DNA from: Candidatus Electrothrix gigas
GTDB lineage: Bacteria; Desulfobacterota; Desulfobulbia; Desulfobulbales; Desulfobulbaceae
Length of the DNA stretch: 64,000 bases
Reading direction: 5' to 3'
NCBI GenBank assembly: GCA_022766165.1
Contig: QYLO01000001.1
Coordinates: 62,001 to 126,000 of the forward strand
The notes under the pieces are model-generated. The model was not told the DNA's origin. It saw only the letters and a list, made by a program, of their open reading frames with translations, and ran no database searches. How positions within the stretch are numbered: the first letter of the stretch is position 1; each line of letters opens with the position of its first letter. A program made the translations under genes and the position numbers. Shown here in pieces: positions 18,568 to 27,046 of this stretch.

Positions 18568-19986
18568 ATGATATCTTTCATTTCTTATTTTTTCGCCTCG
18601 TTAAAACAACATCTTGTCGGGATGATTATCATCTTTTTCCTTGTTGCCTGTACAGTGGGGGCTATCGCCTTAAAGCATTCTCCTGTGATGTTTCAGGCTG
18701 AAGCTCGTATTAATATACCTGAAAATTCGAGAAATATGGAAAAGCAGGCTGAGAAAGAGCGGTTAGAAAAAACTTCCTCTAATGTACCAGAACAGCAAAT
18801 GCTCACCTTACAAACAGCCATTGAAATACTTCAGGGGAATGTATTAGCAGAGCGGGTTATACAAACCATAGGCCAAAAAAAAATATTTTCTCATGCTTCT
18901 CTTCATCTTGAGCAGAAGATCCAAGGGGAGGAACGTTTATCCCATGTCCTTGCAGTCTTTCAGAAAAGGCTCAAAGTTACCTCAATCAAAGGTACCCGCA
19001 TTGTCAATATCACTTTTCAGCATAAAAACGCCGAGATGTCTGCTCAGGTTGTTAGCACGATAATTCAATTATTTCAAGACAAGTACCTCTCATTACAGTC
19101 CCACCAAGCGTCATTGCATAACGAACTATTCGGACAACTTCTCTCTGCTCGTCAAGAAATGCACCAGGCAAAGCGAACCGTATCCATGTTTAAGCAACGA
19201 AATCAAATTCTCTTGGTTGGAGAACCCCCAGAAAAACTCACAGAGCGATACAATACAATGAAAACCCAACTCTCTGTTGCTCTGGAAAATGGATACAAGA
19301 GCTTGGACCAGTTACATAAGCTTGAAGAGCAGTTTACAGATGCTCTCAGACCTGATCATCTGGCAAACCAGCAGGTCACACCGGAAAAGCTGAACGAGTT
19401 GAACGAGTTCAATGAGGCGAGAAAAGATCTTGTTCAGTTAAAACTCTATGAACAGACGCTACGAGATAAATACGGAGAGGGCAGCTCTGGAGAGCGACTT
19501 ATTGCCAATGTTGGCCTCCAGATTGCCGCCTTAGAAAAACACCTCTATGCACAGGCTCAGGTTCCAGAAGCAGAGCAACAGGCGTTACATAACCAGTTGC
19601 ATGACCGGATCAAGCAAATTGTTGCTGCCCAAAAATCCTATAATAACCAACAGGTAACGATAGAACGCCTACAGCGCCAGATCCGACAGACAGAAAATGC
19701 GTTACAGCGTGTTGCAGAGCAGAATGAGGTGCTAAAACAACTTGAGCAAGAGGTAACAGTAGCGCAACAACAGTATGCCAGCATTATTGAGCAATTTGAG
19801 CAAGAAAAAAAGAGCAAAAAAATATCTGAACATGTTCAAATTATTGAAAAACCTGTGGTGCCGCTTGCACCGATCAAGCCGAAACAGAAAACAGCTCTTT
19901 TGCTGGCTCTTTTTTCCGGCCTGATCGGAAGCATACTGTACGTTATGCTGAATATGCTGAACATGCTGCGCAAGGGACAGGACTAA
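18568..19986 (+). CDS. Wzz/GumC-like polysaccharide chain-length determinant (co-polymerase)
   Basis: Inner-membrane protein of 472 residues with the Wzz layout. One transmembrane helix lies near residues 18-38, followed by a periplasmic domain (FQAEARINIP, then TLQTAIEILQGNVLAERVI), a long coiled coil (~160-420, rich in Q/E/K/L), a Pro-rich approach to the second membrane helix (IIEKPVVPLAPIKPKQKTAL) and a closing helix near 440-465. No tyrosine-kinase domain is attached. No glycosyltransferases or polymerase genes lie nearby, so its polysaccharide system is elsewhere. The start has no good Shine-Dalgarno sequence and follows AT-rich repeats. Confidence 0.82.
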   Translation: MISFISYFFASLKQHLVGMIIIFFLVACTVGAIALKHSPVMFQAEARINIPENSRNMEKQAEKERLEKTSSNVPEQQMLTLQTAIEILQGNVLAERVIQTIGQKKIFSHASLHLEQKIQGEERLSHVLAVFQKRLKVTSIKGTRIVNITFQHKNAEMSAQVVSTIIQLFQDKYLSLQSHQASLHNELFGQLLSARQEMHQAKRTVSMFKQRNQILLVGEPPEKLTERYNTMKTQLSVALENGYKSLDQLHKLEEQFTDALRPDHLANQQVTPEKLNELNEFNEARKDLVQLKLYEQTLRDKYGEGSSGERLIANVGLQIAALEKHLYAQAQVPEAEQQALHNQLHDRIKQIVAAQKSYNNQQVTIERLQRQIRQTENALQRVAEQNEVLKQLEQEVTVAQQQYASIIEQFEQEKKSKKISEHVQIIEKPVVPLAPIKPKQKTALLLALFSGLIGSILYVMLNMLNMLRKGQD

Positions 19987-20027
19987 CAAACATCATAGTA
20001 CCAAGTGCCAAGCGAGTTTCTGCCCTC

Positions 20028-20657
20028 TTATTTTCCGCTTGAATTCGTAGAACCCTGCACGGAGGGCTTGCTGCCGCCCTGAGAGGAACCCATTGGCATT
20101 GGCATACTATCTGACATAACCTTTTTTTGCATATTTGCCATCATGGATGTATTACTAAACATCCCCTGCATAATGCTTTTCATCATCTCGTTTCTTGTTT
20201 CGCTTATAATCTTTGTCATTTCTGAATCCATCTGAATGCCCATTATACCAGCAGAGGGTGTATTTCCAGAAGTATTTTTAGAGGTACTTTTAGAAGAGGT
20301 ACTTGGGGTAGCGCCTGTCATCGCAGGAGCCATAGAACCTGCCATTGAACTTGCCATAGCATTTGCCATACCTGTCATTCCTCCCATAGTATTTGACGTA
20401 GTAGTTGTCCGAGTCGTTGACCGATTGCTTGACGGCGTACTTGCCTCTTCCAGTGCCTTGTTAATTTTTGTAAAATCAAGCTTTACCCTTATCTTACCTG
20501 GTTCAGCTGCACTGGCAGTTCCTACCATCAGGCAGATCATGAGGCACATCATACAACAAACCGTTAAGCAACCTATACCTCTGCCGAGTCTTGCAGCTCC
20601 AGCAACTCTACCTGCTATCATACCATTTTCGCTCTTTTTCTTCCGATTTACGTGCAT
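20028..20657 (-). CDS. secreted Met/Ser/Thr-rich protein of unknown function
   Basis: I do not recognise the family. The 209-residue protein starts at ATG 20657 with AAGGAG 6 nt upstream. It has a basic N-terminus, then a Cys/Met-rich hydrophobic segment ending in SAAEPG that looks like a signal peptide (GCLTVCCMMCLMICLMVG). The mature part is low complexity: a Ser/Thr block with TTRTTTTSN, a Met-Ala-Gly block (GGMTGMANAMASSMAGSMAP), a second Ser/Thr block, and a Met-rich helix (MMKSIMQGMFSNTSMMANMQ). Methionine spacing of this kind can bind soft metals such as Cu(I), but that is speculation. Convergent with the Wzz-like gene. Confidence 0.7.
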   Translation of the reverse strand: MHVNRKKKSENGMIAGRVAGAARLGRGIGCLTVCCMMCLMICLMVGTASAAEPGKIRVKLDFTKINKALEEASTPSSNRSTTRTTTTSNTMGGMTGMANAMASSMAGSMAPAMTGATPSTSSKSTSKNTSGNTPSAGIMGIQMDSEMTKIISETRNEMMKSIMQGMFSNTSMMANMQKKVMSDSMPMPMGSSQGGSKPSVQGSTNSSGK

Positions 20658-21326
20658 TTTTTTCTCCTTGTCAGCAAAACTCTTACTCTTATCTTTCCAT
20701 CTCCAGTGGTGAGTCAATACATTCACCGGATGTTCCTTATGATACATACATACCCATCCTGAGTCTGAGCTGTCAACGCATTTCCTCCTTTCTACTCTCT
20801 TTTATACGGAGAGCGTTCAGTTTTTCAGGTGTAAATAATATCAATATTATCAGGTCATCCCGATAACCACCTCGTAATACCCTGTAAACACTAAAATTGA
20901 CAAATATTGACAGCTCAGTATTTATGGGATGTTATAAGGTGTTCCCAAAAGGGGATCTTCGGTCATTTGCAATTTTTTCAGAATTTGCATCAAAACCTTA
21001 TTAATTTGTTCAATAATTTGCTTGGAAAATGTCAAGTTTTCAGATAACCTGCTAAAATTAAACGACTTTGTGCCTTGCAACTTTTTTGTAAAATTTGAAA
21101 AACTAAAACCTTTATTAATAGCTAGTTAGGCCAGATGGCTATCGAACGCTCTCTTATACGACACATCAAGCTCTCCTGCCAATTTCTCAAAATTTGAGTC
21201 CAGGATTTACAAAACCTTTACAATTTATCTTCTCATCAACAAATTTCCTTTACATTGATTGTTTATAGTGCAGACATAAGCAAGGGAATGACACATCATT
21301 ACTCATAAAAAAAACTGGAGTAAACT
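20658..21326. other. long AT-rich non-coding region upstream of the Spy-like gene
   Basis: No convincing gene in 669 bp. It probably contains promoters for the minus-strand Met-rich gene and the plus-strand Spy-like gene. A 13-bp perfect palindrome CTCAAAATTTGAG lies at 21186-21198, 130 bp before the Spy-like start, and is a candidate regulator site. TATAGT at 21264-21269 could be a -10 box, without a clear -35 partner. Confidence 0.4.
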
Positions 21327-21893
21327 ATGAAAACCATGAAAACACGTTTTAACAAAAAAATTGCAACTGCTGTACTGGCCGGACTGCTCACGGTCTCTTT
21401 TCTTCCTATGACGGCAAATGCCTGTCGTAAAGGCGGCGGTCAGGGTGGTGGTTGCGCCATGAAGGGCGGACAAAATGGAAAACATCTTAATGGACTTTTG
21501 GGGATCTGGAGAAACACTCAACTCACTCAAGAACTAGGCCTGACTGATGAGCAAACCAACAAGCTTAAAAATACTGACTTTGCCACCCGGGAAAAACACC
21601 AAGCTCTGCGGGCAGAGATGAATAGCCTGCGTCTTAAAATGGAACAGGCCTTCTCGCAAGAAAAGGTTGATGAAGATGCTGTGCGGAACCTGACAAAAAA
21701 GATTGCTGAACTCAAGGGGAAGATGATTGAACAGCGTACAGAAACCCGCCTGTTCGTTAAAAATCTGCTCACCCCAGAGCAACTGGATAAGGCAATGAAC
21801 TTGCGAGGTTCGGGGAAAAACATGCAGAAACCCTGTCGAATGAATGGACAGGGCAAAGGAAACGGCATGAGAAAAGGTATGGGGAATATGTAA
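21327..21893 (+). CDS. Spy/CpxP-family periplasmic protein
   Basis: Exported 188-residue protein. A signal peptide (ATAVLAGLLTVSFLPMTANA) is followed by a Gly-rich stretch with two Cys (CRKGGGQGGGCAMKGG), then the helical Spy/CpxP/ZraP-type core. This core shows two LTxxQ-like motifs: LTDEQTNKL near residue 72 and LTPEQLDKA near 147. The end is rich in Met, Lys and Gly. Family members act as ATP-independent chaperones or metal-stress sensors in the periplasm. The Gly/Cys/Met-rich tails would suit metal binding (ZraP-like). ACTGGAGT lies 7 nt before the ATG. No two-component genes are adjacent. Confidence 0.85.
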   Translation: MKTMKTRFNKKIATAVLAGLLTVSFLPMTANACRKGGGQGGGCAMKGGQNGKHLNGLLGIWRNTQLTQELGLTDEQTNKLKNTDFATREKHQALRAEMNSLRLKMEQAFSQEKVDEDAVRNLTKKIAELKGKMIEQRTETRLFVKNLLTPEQLDKAMNLRGSGKNMQKPCRMNGQGKGNGMRKGMGNM

Positions 21894-21968
21894 CTGTTGA
21901 AGTTGTTGTATTTTTTTCGATCCTTTTGCCACGCTCGTATCCTGCTAGATTATCCTCCTTTTTCCTGG

Positions 21969-22310
21969 CTAGGCGGCATCTGGATCGAATTTTTCACCAA
22001 GAAAGGGTTTTCGCCTTGGCATCTTGGCCGCCCTCTTTTTCTCAATCTCCAGCTTACACTTTGGCATATTTGCCTTTGTCTTGTTCAGATCGGCAACTTT
22101 TCTTCTGCCAGGAACCCAGATAATACAGTCTGAATCTCTTGGCCACCACGCTGGTTTGTCTTCAGAAGCGTTAAATATCCCCTGTTCATCTTTCCAAAGA
22201 TACATTTTTGCATGTACATAACCACTGATCGTTATCAGGTTCAACAAAACAACAACAAGAAAGATGCTCCTCTGGAAACAGTAATTTCTGATATTTTGTT
22301 TTTTATACAT
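21969..22310 (-). CDS. small exported DUF4124-like protein
   Basis: A 113-residue protein with a signal-type hydrophobic segment (SIFLVVVLLNLITISGYVHA). It then shows KMYLWKDEQGIFNASEDKPAWWP, which matches the DUF4124 pattern (YKWxDxxGxxxFSDxPP), in two overlapping parts. The C-terminus is basic. ATG 22310 gives a good signal peptide; 22343 is an earlier in-frame ATG. The domain usually occurs in envelope proteins of unknown role. It is convergent with the Spy-like gene and divergent from tpx. Confidence 0.62.
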   Translation of the reverse strand: MYKKQNIRNYCFQRSIFLVVVLLNLITISGYVHAKMYLWKDEQGIFNASEDKPAWWPRDSDCIIWVPGRRKVADLNKTKANMPKCKLEIEKKRAAKMPRRKPFLGEKFDPDAA

Positions 22311-22592
22311 TCTTTCAGTTGGATAGAGATGAGCAGCAAACATCTATGATTATATCACAGAAAAAAAGTAATAAAAAGAAGAAAGAAGGTCAACTTCTGC
22401 AAGGTTCTGTCCAGTTCTGTCACCGGGTATCCAGGTTCTTTAAATGATTCTCTACATCCCTGCGGCATGTCGGCGAGACCAGGCAGTCTCCTTATCGCTG
22501 GTATTTCCCCTTGACTTTTTCAACGCAAACTGTTTGTTTTTCCTGTTGAAAGATTTTCGTATATTTTACAATTAAACAGGAGGAACAAGATC

Positions 22593-23102
22593 ATGGCTCA
22601 AGTAACATTTCAAGGAACACCGGTAACCATCGCAGGTGAATTACCCTCTGTAGGTCAAGCTGCACCTGATTTCGTCTTAACAATGACAGATTTACATGAT
22701 ATTTCCCTAAAGGATTACAAGGGGAAAAAATTGGTGCTTAATATTTTCCCCAGTGTGGACACCCCGGTATGCGCAGCCAGTGTTCGGCGTTTTAACAAGG
22801 AGGCGGGGAAGCTTGACAACACAAAAGTACTCTGTATCTCACGGGATCTGCCCTTTGCCTTTGCTCGTTTTTGCGGGGCAGAGGGGTTAGAACATGTTAT
22901 TTCTGTGTCAGCGATGCGGACAGATAATTTTGGTACGGATTATGGTGTTCGGATTGTTGACACTGCGCTGGCTGGCCTCTTTACCAGGGCTTTGGTTGTG
23001 ATTGATACGGAGGGAAAGGTTATCTACAGGCAGTTGGTTTCTGAAATTATCGAAGAACCAGATTACGAGGCCGCACTTGCTGCACTTGCTGCATTGGCTT
23101 AA
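22593..23102 (+). CDS. tpx: thiol peroxidase (atypical 2-Cys peroxiredoxin)
   Basis: Reduces hydrogen peroxide and organic hydroperoxides using thioredoxin. The 169-residue length is normal. The peroxidatic Cys60 is in PSVDTPVCAASVR and the resolving Cys94 in ARFCGAEGLEHV, matching the two cysteines of E. coli Tpx. Near the N-terminus is the family's TFQGTPVTIAGELPSVGQ, and the end shows IVDTALAGLFTRALVVID. A strong ribosome site AGGAGG lies 8 nt before the ATG. The C-terminus ends in an Ala-Leu repeat (ALAALAALA). It appears monocistronic. Confidence 0.96.
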   Translation: MAQVTFQGTPVTIAGELPSVGQAAPDFVLTMTDLHDISLKDYKGKKLVLNIFPSVDTPVCAASVRRFNKEAGKLDNTKVLCISRDLPFAFARFCGAEGLEHVISVSAMRTDNFGTDYGVRIVDTALAGLFTRALVVIDTEGKVIYRQLVSEIIEEPDYEAALAALAALA

Positions 23103-23119
23103 CCGCAGACTGCATGGCT

Positions 23120-23146
23120 GGGCGAACATCTGTTCTCTGTTCGCCC
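23120..23146 (+). terminator. hairpin after tpx
   Basis: An 8-bp perfect inverted repeat GGGCGAAC / GTTCGCCC with an 11-nt loop starts 18 bp after the tpx stop. There is no T run behind it, so it may act with a following weaker hairpin (CCCGA...TCGGG) or only stabilise the mRNA end. Confidence 0.5.
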
Positions 23147-23278
23147 TATACGTCCCGTCCTCCCGATTGTTTTCGGGAAGATTTATACACCGACAACGAC
23201 GATTGCTGAAGACATTTCCGCCTGTGTACGGAACCAGTGCCGCAGGGAGATCTGTTTGTTTTATGCAAACCGAGTTGA

Positions 23279-25591
23279 TCATTTGCCGATCAAACCGCCT
23301 TCCCCATTGTTTACAATCCACTGCTGTATCAGCGGCACCCGGAATGACCAGCCGCTGTTCTCTTGGGAAAGGATTTCTTTCCGTACCAACATGGAGGCCG
23401 CAGTCCTGTGTCTCTCTGGCACGACAGTTTCCCCTTGGGCCAAGGCAGTCAGCAACGTCCGTTGTTCCTCGCTTAAAGCGCACCAGAACTCATTAAAGCA
23501 GTAATAACCATTTATAAAGACCGCTGGCAGAACCGTTTGCAGATCATTCATCCGCACGATTTTTACCTTATCTCGGTTCAGTTGCTCCACCAATTCATGA
23601 CAGAGAAGCTGGGTAAAGTAGGGCTGACCTCCAGTGAGATCCCGGATGGCCTGCGCCACCGCAGCTGGATAGATATCCGGGAAGTCCTCCACTGGCTGCT
23701 GAATCAGTTCCAGGCAATCGGCCTCGGTCAGATAGCTGATCCGCAGAGGCTGGCTGTTGATCAGGTAATCGCTCCAATAGGCAGGCAGTTCTTCCGGGGT
23801 GAGGGCGCCAGTAAAGAGCAGGGTCCAGTTGTCCCGGTGCTGAATAAGGTGGCGGAGGAAGTTGAGCGGGACACGACTGCCTGTAGTCTGGACGATTTCA
23901 TCCAGCCGTTCAAACTCATCTAGGCAGAGGAGCAGGGTTTTATTCGGGATATTTTGCTCTATGGCGTCCAACCAGCGGCGCAGGCGGATAAAGGAATCGT
24001 CGGACTGTTTGATGCTCTCCAGTGTAGGGAGCTGCAAAGCGTGTACTTTGTGAGCGGAACGGGTGAGCTGTTCTGCAAAGTCCTCGGCAAAGCCGGCTAG
24101 GGTGCTGGTTGAGGCCAGGGATTGTCCGTCAATGAGCAGAGGCAGGATGTCCGAAGGCAGCAATTTGGGCAGGTAGTTGAGGGTGGAGGTCTTGCCGCTA
24201 CGCCTGCCCCCGTGCATGACCAGGGTTGGATGCTGGGCAGACAGGGTCAGGGTTTCGATCTGGCGGAACAGGTCGCGACGGCCTTTGAACAGAGGGCCTG
24301 CTCTGTTTGGGTCAAGGGCTGGGCCGACAAGGTAGACCTGGGGGATTTCATTGCTTTGAGCGGCTTGCTCGTGCAGAGTACGGCGGGCGGTTTCCAGAAT
24401 GCGCTGCCAGCTATCCAGTACAGAGCCAAAGGAGGTGGCTTCACGGGCCGAAACCGCAGCAAGCGCATTCCGCTGTCGGTCGATCTTGGGGATAACTTTG
24501 TCCAGTTGCTGTGCCTTCCGGTACAGAGAACTGGCCTTCAAAGCAGCGGTCACGTCCTGACTGATGTCCAGACAGACGGTCAGTCCGGCAGCCTCCTGAT
24601 CGGATATCCAGTTTAACTGGTCCCGAATGGCGGCAATATCCTTTGCTGTCCGGCAGTGGCTGCACTCCTCAACGGCAATAAGGCCCATCGCTTTCTGCGC
24701 AGCCTTCTGCTGATTGGTAGAGGTAATCAGGTAGTCGATGGTCTGACGGGCGGCTGCTTGGTTCTCCTGATAGGCTTGGGCGATGAAGGTGGGTATGAAA
24801 GGCAGAGGGAGGATGATCAGTTGATCGTAATAGAAGGGGAGATAGGATAGGCGGTGAGCGGGGAGAATTGGGGCGAACTTGAGAAAGGTTGTCCACAGCA
24901 GTTCTGGAAGCCAGAAGTAGCCCCGTAGTATGCCGAAGAGCAAGGAAATACCTAATACCACTCCTACCTTCGTGCTGAACGCAAAGCCGACTATCATGCC
25001 GACGATCCCAACAAGTATCACGCTGGTCACCACAAATGCTGCCATATCAACACCTGACGCCAAGTTTGGCGTGGTAACCATCGCACCGAACGCCAAGCCA
25101 AATGCCACTAATCCTGCTGCCACCATGCCTATCACCGTCCCTCCTGCCGCCATCACGCCAAATGTCACGCCAACTGTCACGCTGTATATCACGTTAAATG
25201 ATAAACTGTACAGCAAGGAAAATTTCCCCCTGAATCTTTTGCGCATGATTTGGAATATCATCTGTACTAGCAGCCAAGCGGAAAGAGAAAGTCCGCCGGA
25301 CATCCAGTTGAACTGGAACGCCGCAGTTTCAAGAAAGAGGCGTAAGACACCAGCGACCAATGGTGTACAGAAGAAAACGACAACTATCGGCACGAGCACA
25401 GTCAGCCACCAGCCTTGGTCATCGTAGCGTTCAAGACGGGGATTGGCCTTGGCCTCTGCCGAACGGCGGTAAGTATAGTCGTTGTAAGGATCGGTGATCT
25501 CCGGACAGATGGCCTGCACATGCCGCTTTAAGGTGTAGGGCTTGAAGTAGATCCAGTACAGCAGTTGCAGGCATTCTTTGATGTATTGCAT
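23279..25591 (-). CDS. polytopic membrane protein with C-terminal AAA/STAND-type ATPase
   Basis: A 770-residue protein in two halves. Residues ~60-270 contain about six hydrophobic segments unusually rich in Gly/Ala/Val (VGVTFGVMAAGGTVIGMVAAG). A soluble linker follows with a CSHC pair near residue 311. The ATPase has LFKGRRDLFRQIE, Walker A GGRRSGKTST near 461-469, Walker B LLLCLDEFE near 553-561, and a sensor-like LLFTGAL; a winged-helix-like tail follows (LTALAQGETVVPERH). It may couple NTP hydrolysis to membrane signalling or defence. Substrate unknown. No Shine-Dalgarno sequence precedes ATG 25591. Its first 31 nt recur three more times in the flanking repeat locus. A second, smaller ATPase of similar type lies upstream on the same strand. 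Confidence 0.8.
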   Translation of the reverse strand: MQYIKECLQLLYWIYFKPYTLKRHVQAICPEITDPYNDYTYRRSAEAKANPRLERYDDQGWWLTVLVPIVVVFFCTPLVAGVLRLFLETAAFQFNWMSGGLSLSAWLLVQMIFQIMRKRFRGKFSLLYSLSFNVIYSVTVGVTFGVMAAGGTVIGMVAAGLVAFGLAFGAMVTTPNLASGVDMAAFVVTSVILVGIVGMIVGFAFSTKVGVVLGISLLFGILRGYFWLPELLWTTFLKFAPILPAHRLSYLPFYYDQLIILPLPFIPTFIAQAYQENQAAARQTIDYLITSTNQQKAAQKAMGLIAVEECSHCRTAKDIAAIRDQLNWISDQEAAGLTVCLDISQDVTAALKASSLYRKAQQLDKVIPKIDRQRNALAAVSAREATSFGSVLDSWQRILETARRTLHEQAAQSNEIPQVYLVGPALDPNRAGPLFKGRRDLFRQIETLTLSAQHPTLVMHGGRRSGKTSTLNYLPKLLPSDILPLLIDGQSLASTSTLAGFAEDFAEQLTRSAHKVHALQLPTLESIKQSDDSFIRLRRWLDAIEQNIPNKTLLLCLDEFERLDEIVQTTGSRVPLNFLRHLIQHRDNWTLLFTGALTPEELPAYWSDYLINSQPLRISYLTEADCLELIQQPVEDFPDIYPAAVAQAIRDLTGGQPYFTQLLCHELVEQLNRDKVKIVRMNDLQTVLPAVFINGYYCFNEFWCALSEEQRTLLTALAQGETVVPERHRTAASMLVRKEILSQENSGWSFRVPLIQQWIVNNGEGGLIGK

Positions 25592-25784
25592 AAGGAGAGG
25601 CTTCAGTTGATGTGATATTCTCAGACAAACCTGCCCAGCGTTAAAACACAGGGCTATTTTCGTGCTGTCCCTACGGGACGCTTTGTTCCCAGAAAGCCCC
25701 AGAGGGGCGACAGAACATAGCCTGGTGTTTCAACACTGGGGCTTCTTTAACAAGCAGTTGCAGGCATTCTTTGATGTATTGCAT
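25561..25784. repeat. duplicated 224-bp block, copy 1 (31-bp end repeats around a hairpin unit)
   Basis: The block starts and ends with the same 31-bp sequence (25561-25591 and 25754-25784). The first of these is the start codon and first ten codons of the 770-aa ATPase. Between them is a ~160-bp spacer with a large hairpin. The second copy at 26559-26996 is nearly identical (one difference noticed) apart from an insertion. Confidence 0.93.
25634..25740. repeat. large imperfect hairpin (REP-like palindromic unit), copy 1
   Basis: The outer arms CCCAGCGTTAAAACAC...GGCTA and TAGCC...GTGTTTCAACACTGGG pair over about 23 positions. Inside are two smaller perfect hairpins, GTCCC-TAC-GGGAC and GCCCC-AGA-GGGGC. 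The same unit recurs within copy 2 (about 26844-26950). The design resembles dispersed palindromic elements seen around many bacterial genes. It encodes no protein and its role is unknown. Confidence 0.8.
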
Positions 25785-25813
25785 GGAAAATCCCTTGTGA
25801 CCAGCAAGTATAC

Positions 25814-25823
25814 AGTGTACACT
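25814..25823. promoter_or_regulatory. palindromic operator candidate upstream of the toxin-antitoxin pair
   Basis: A perfect 10-bp palindrome AGTGTACACT lies 35 bp before the antitoxin start. Antitoxins of this class usually repress their own promoter by binding palindromes of this kind. CAGGAG follows at 25845-25850 as ribosome site. Confidence 0.5.
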
Positions 25824-25857
25824 ATGATAGTGTTAATAATTAATCAGGAGATAGCCA

Positions 25858-26076
25858 ATGTTAAAAAACATAACCCTCAGTGCCGACGAGCGTTTGATCT
25901 TCAAGGCCAGAAAAAAAGCGCAGTCTGAACATACAACCCTAAATGCCCGTTTCCGTCAATGGCTTGACAGATACACCGCTTCCAATATTGACAAGGAATA
26001 CAGCAGTCTCATGGATCAATTGAGTTATGCAAAACCTAGCGGACGCTACAGTAGAGATGAGCTGAATGAACGATAA
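25858..26076 (+). CDS. antitoxin of a PIN-type (VapBC-like) toxin-antitoxin pair
   Basis: A 72-residue basic/acidic helical protein starting MLKNITLSADERLIFKARKKA, a layout like ribbon-helix-helix antitoxins: a short beta strand, then two helices (LNARFRQWLDRY). The C-terminal part (YAKPSGRYSRDELNER) would wrap the toxin. CAGGAG stands 7 nt before the ATG. Its end overlaps the toxin start by 11 bp, the usual coupled arrangement. Confidence 0.8.
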   Translation: MLKNITLSADERLIFKARKKAQSEHTTLNARFRQWLDRYTASNIDKEYSSLMDQLSYAKPSGRYSRDELNER

Positions 26077-26497
26077 ATATTTTATCGACACCAATATCTT
26101 TGTCTATTCCTTTCAATCGAATGAACCGGTAAAACAGGGTATTTCCCAAGAACTTATCCAAAATGCCCTACAAGAACAAACTGGCTGCATCAGCTCTCAA
26201 GTCATACAGGAATTTCTTAACGTTGCCACAAAAAAATTCAATCCTCCTCTGTCGCATCAAGACAGTCTCAAGTATCTGAATATGGTGCTGGCACCACTAT
26301 GCGAGGTTTTCAACTCTCTTGACCTGCTTCGTAAAGCCTTGGAGGTCTCGGAACGTTGGCAATATTCCCTGTATGACTCAATGATTATTACAGCAGCCCT
26401 TCAGACGAAGTGTGCCACCTTATACTCGGAGGATATGCAGCATGGGCAGCAGATAGAATCTCTTGTTATTGAGAATCCTTTCCATGTCAAATTATGA
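26066..26497 (+). CDS. PIN-domain toxin (VapC-like ribonuclease)
   Basis: A 143-residue PIN-domain protein. The acidic metal-binding residues are visible: Asp in KYFIDTNIFVYSF (residue ~8), Glu in SSQVIQEFLNV (~52), Asp in YSLYDSMIITAAL (~114) and Asp in LYSEDMQHG (~135). Such toxins cut tRNA or other RNA when released from the antitoxin. The overlapping antitoxin gene lies upstream. The pair sits between the two copies of the repeat block and so looks like an inserted cassette. Confidence 0.9.
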   Translation: MNDKYFIDTNIFVYSFQSNEPVKQGISQELIQNALQEQTGCISSQVIQEFLNVATKKFNPPLSHQDSLKYLNMVLAPLCEVFNSLDLLRKALEVSERWQYSLYDSMIITAALQTKCATLYSEDMQHGQQIESLVIENPFHVKL

Positions 26498-26558
26498 TAA
26501 GAGAGTCTATCATCTTCTATTTCATTAACTTACTTAAGTTAAGAATATCCTTTAACAA

Positions 26559-26996
26559 GCAGTTGCAGGCATTCTTTGATGTATTGCATAAGGAGAGGCT
26601 TCAGTCACGGCGTACGCATGACTTGCCCATAAGAAATCAGCTACTTACAATCTTGAGCTTTTGGGGCTGAAATTGGGAGATACTGGGCCATGCTATTTTT
26701 TCGACACTTTTTATGTTGTTCATTACACAAATAGGCCAGCGCACCCCGAAACGATAACGAGGAAGCAATATTCTGCTGAATTTATAGCAAAAGTCATGCG
26801 TTTGCCGTGAGGCTTCAGTTGATGTGATATTCTCAGACAAACCTGCCCAGCGTTAAAACACAGGGCTATTTTCGTGCTGTCCCTACGGGACGCTTTGTTC
26901 CCAGAAAGCCCCAGAGGGGCGACAGAACATAGCCTGGTGTTTCAACACTGGGGCTTCTTTAACGAGCAGTTGCAGGCATTCTTTGATGTATTGCAT
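26559..26996. repeat. duplicated block, copy 2, split by a MITE-like insertion
   Basis: This begins with the 31-bp repeat at 26559-26589, continues as in copy 1, is interrupted at 26606-26810 by an insertion, then resumes and ends with the 31-bp repeat at 26966-26996. Without the insertion it matches copy 1 almost base for base, so the duplication is recent. The eight bases just before 26559 (TTTAACAA) also match those before the 25754 repeat. The toxin-antitoxin segment is thus flanked by a 39-bp direct repeat (25746-25784 and 26551-26589). Confidence 0.92.
26606..26810. mobile_element. 205-bp MITE-like non-autonomous element with 10-bp target duplication
   Basis: The ends are imperfect inverted repeats: CACGGCGTACGCATGACTT on the left and, reading inward from the right, CACGGCAAACGCATGACTT. 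The direct repeat AGGCTTCAGT flanks it on both sides (26596-26605 and 26811-26820). The target sequence is intact in copy 1 of the block, which proves insertion. There is no transposase inside, so it would need one in trans. A 10-bp duplication is typical of IS4-type transposition. Confidence 0.88.
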
Positions 26997-27046
26997 AAGG
27001 GTACTCTGTAGTGGGCAAGCAGGCATGATCGGCAGCGGAAAAAAAC

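Noticed and set aside
25634-25740. Integron attC site flanking the toxin-antitoxin pair
   Set aside because: The hairpin has GTTAAAA- and CTTTAAC-like ends, but they do not fit the attC core consensus or order, and no integron integrase is in the window.
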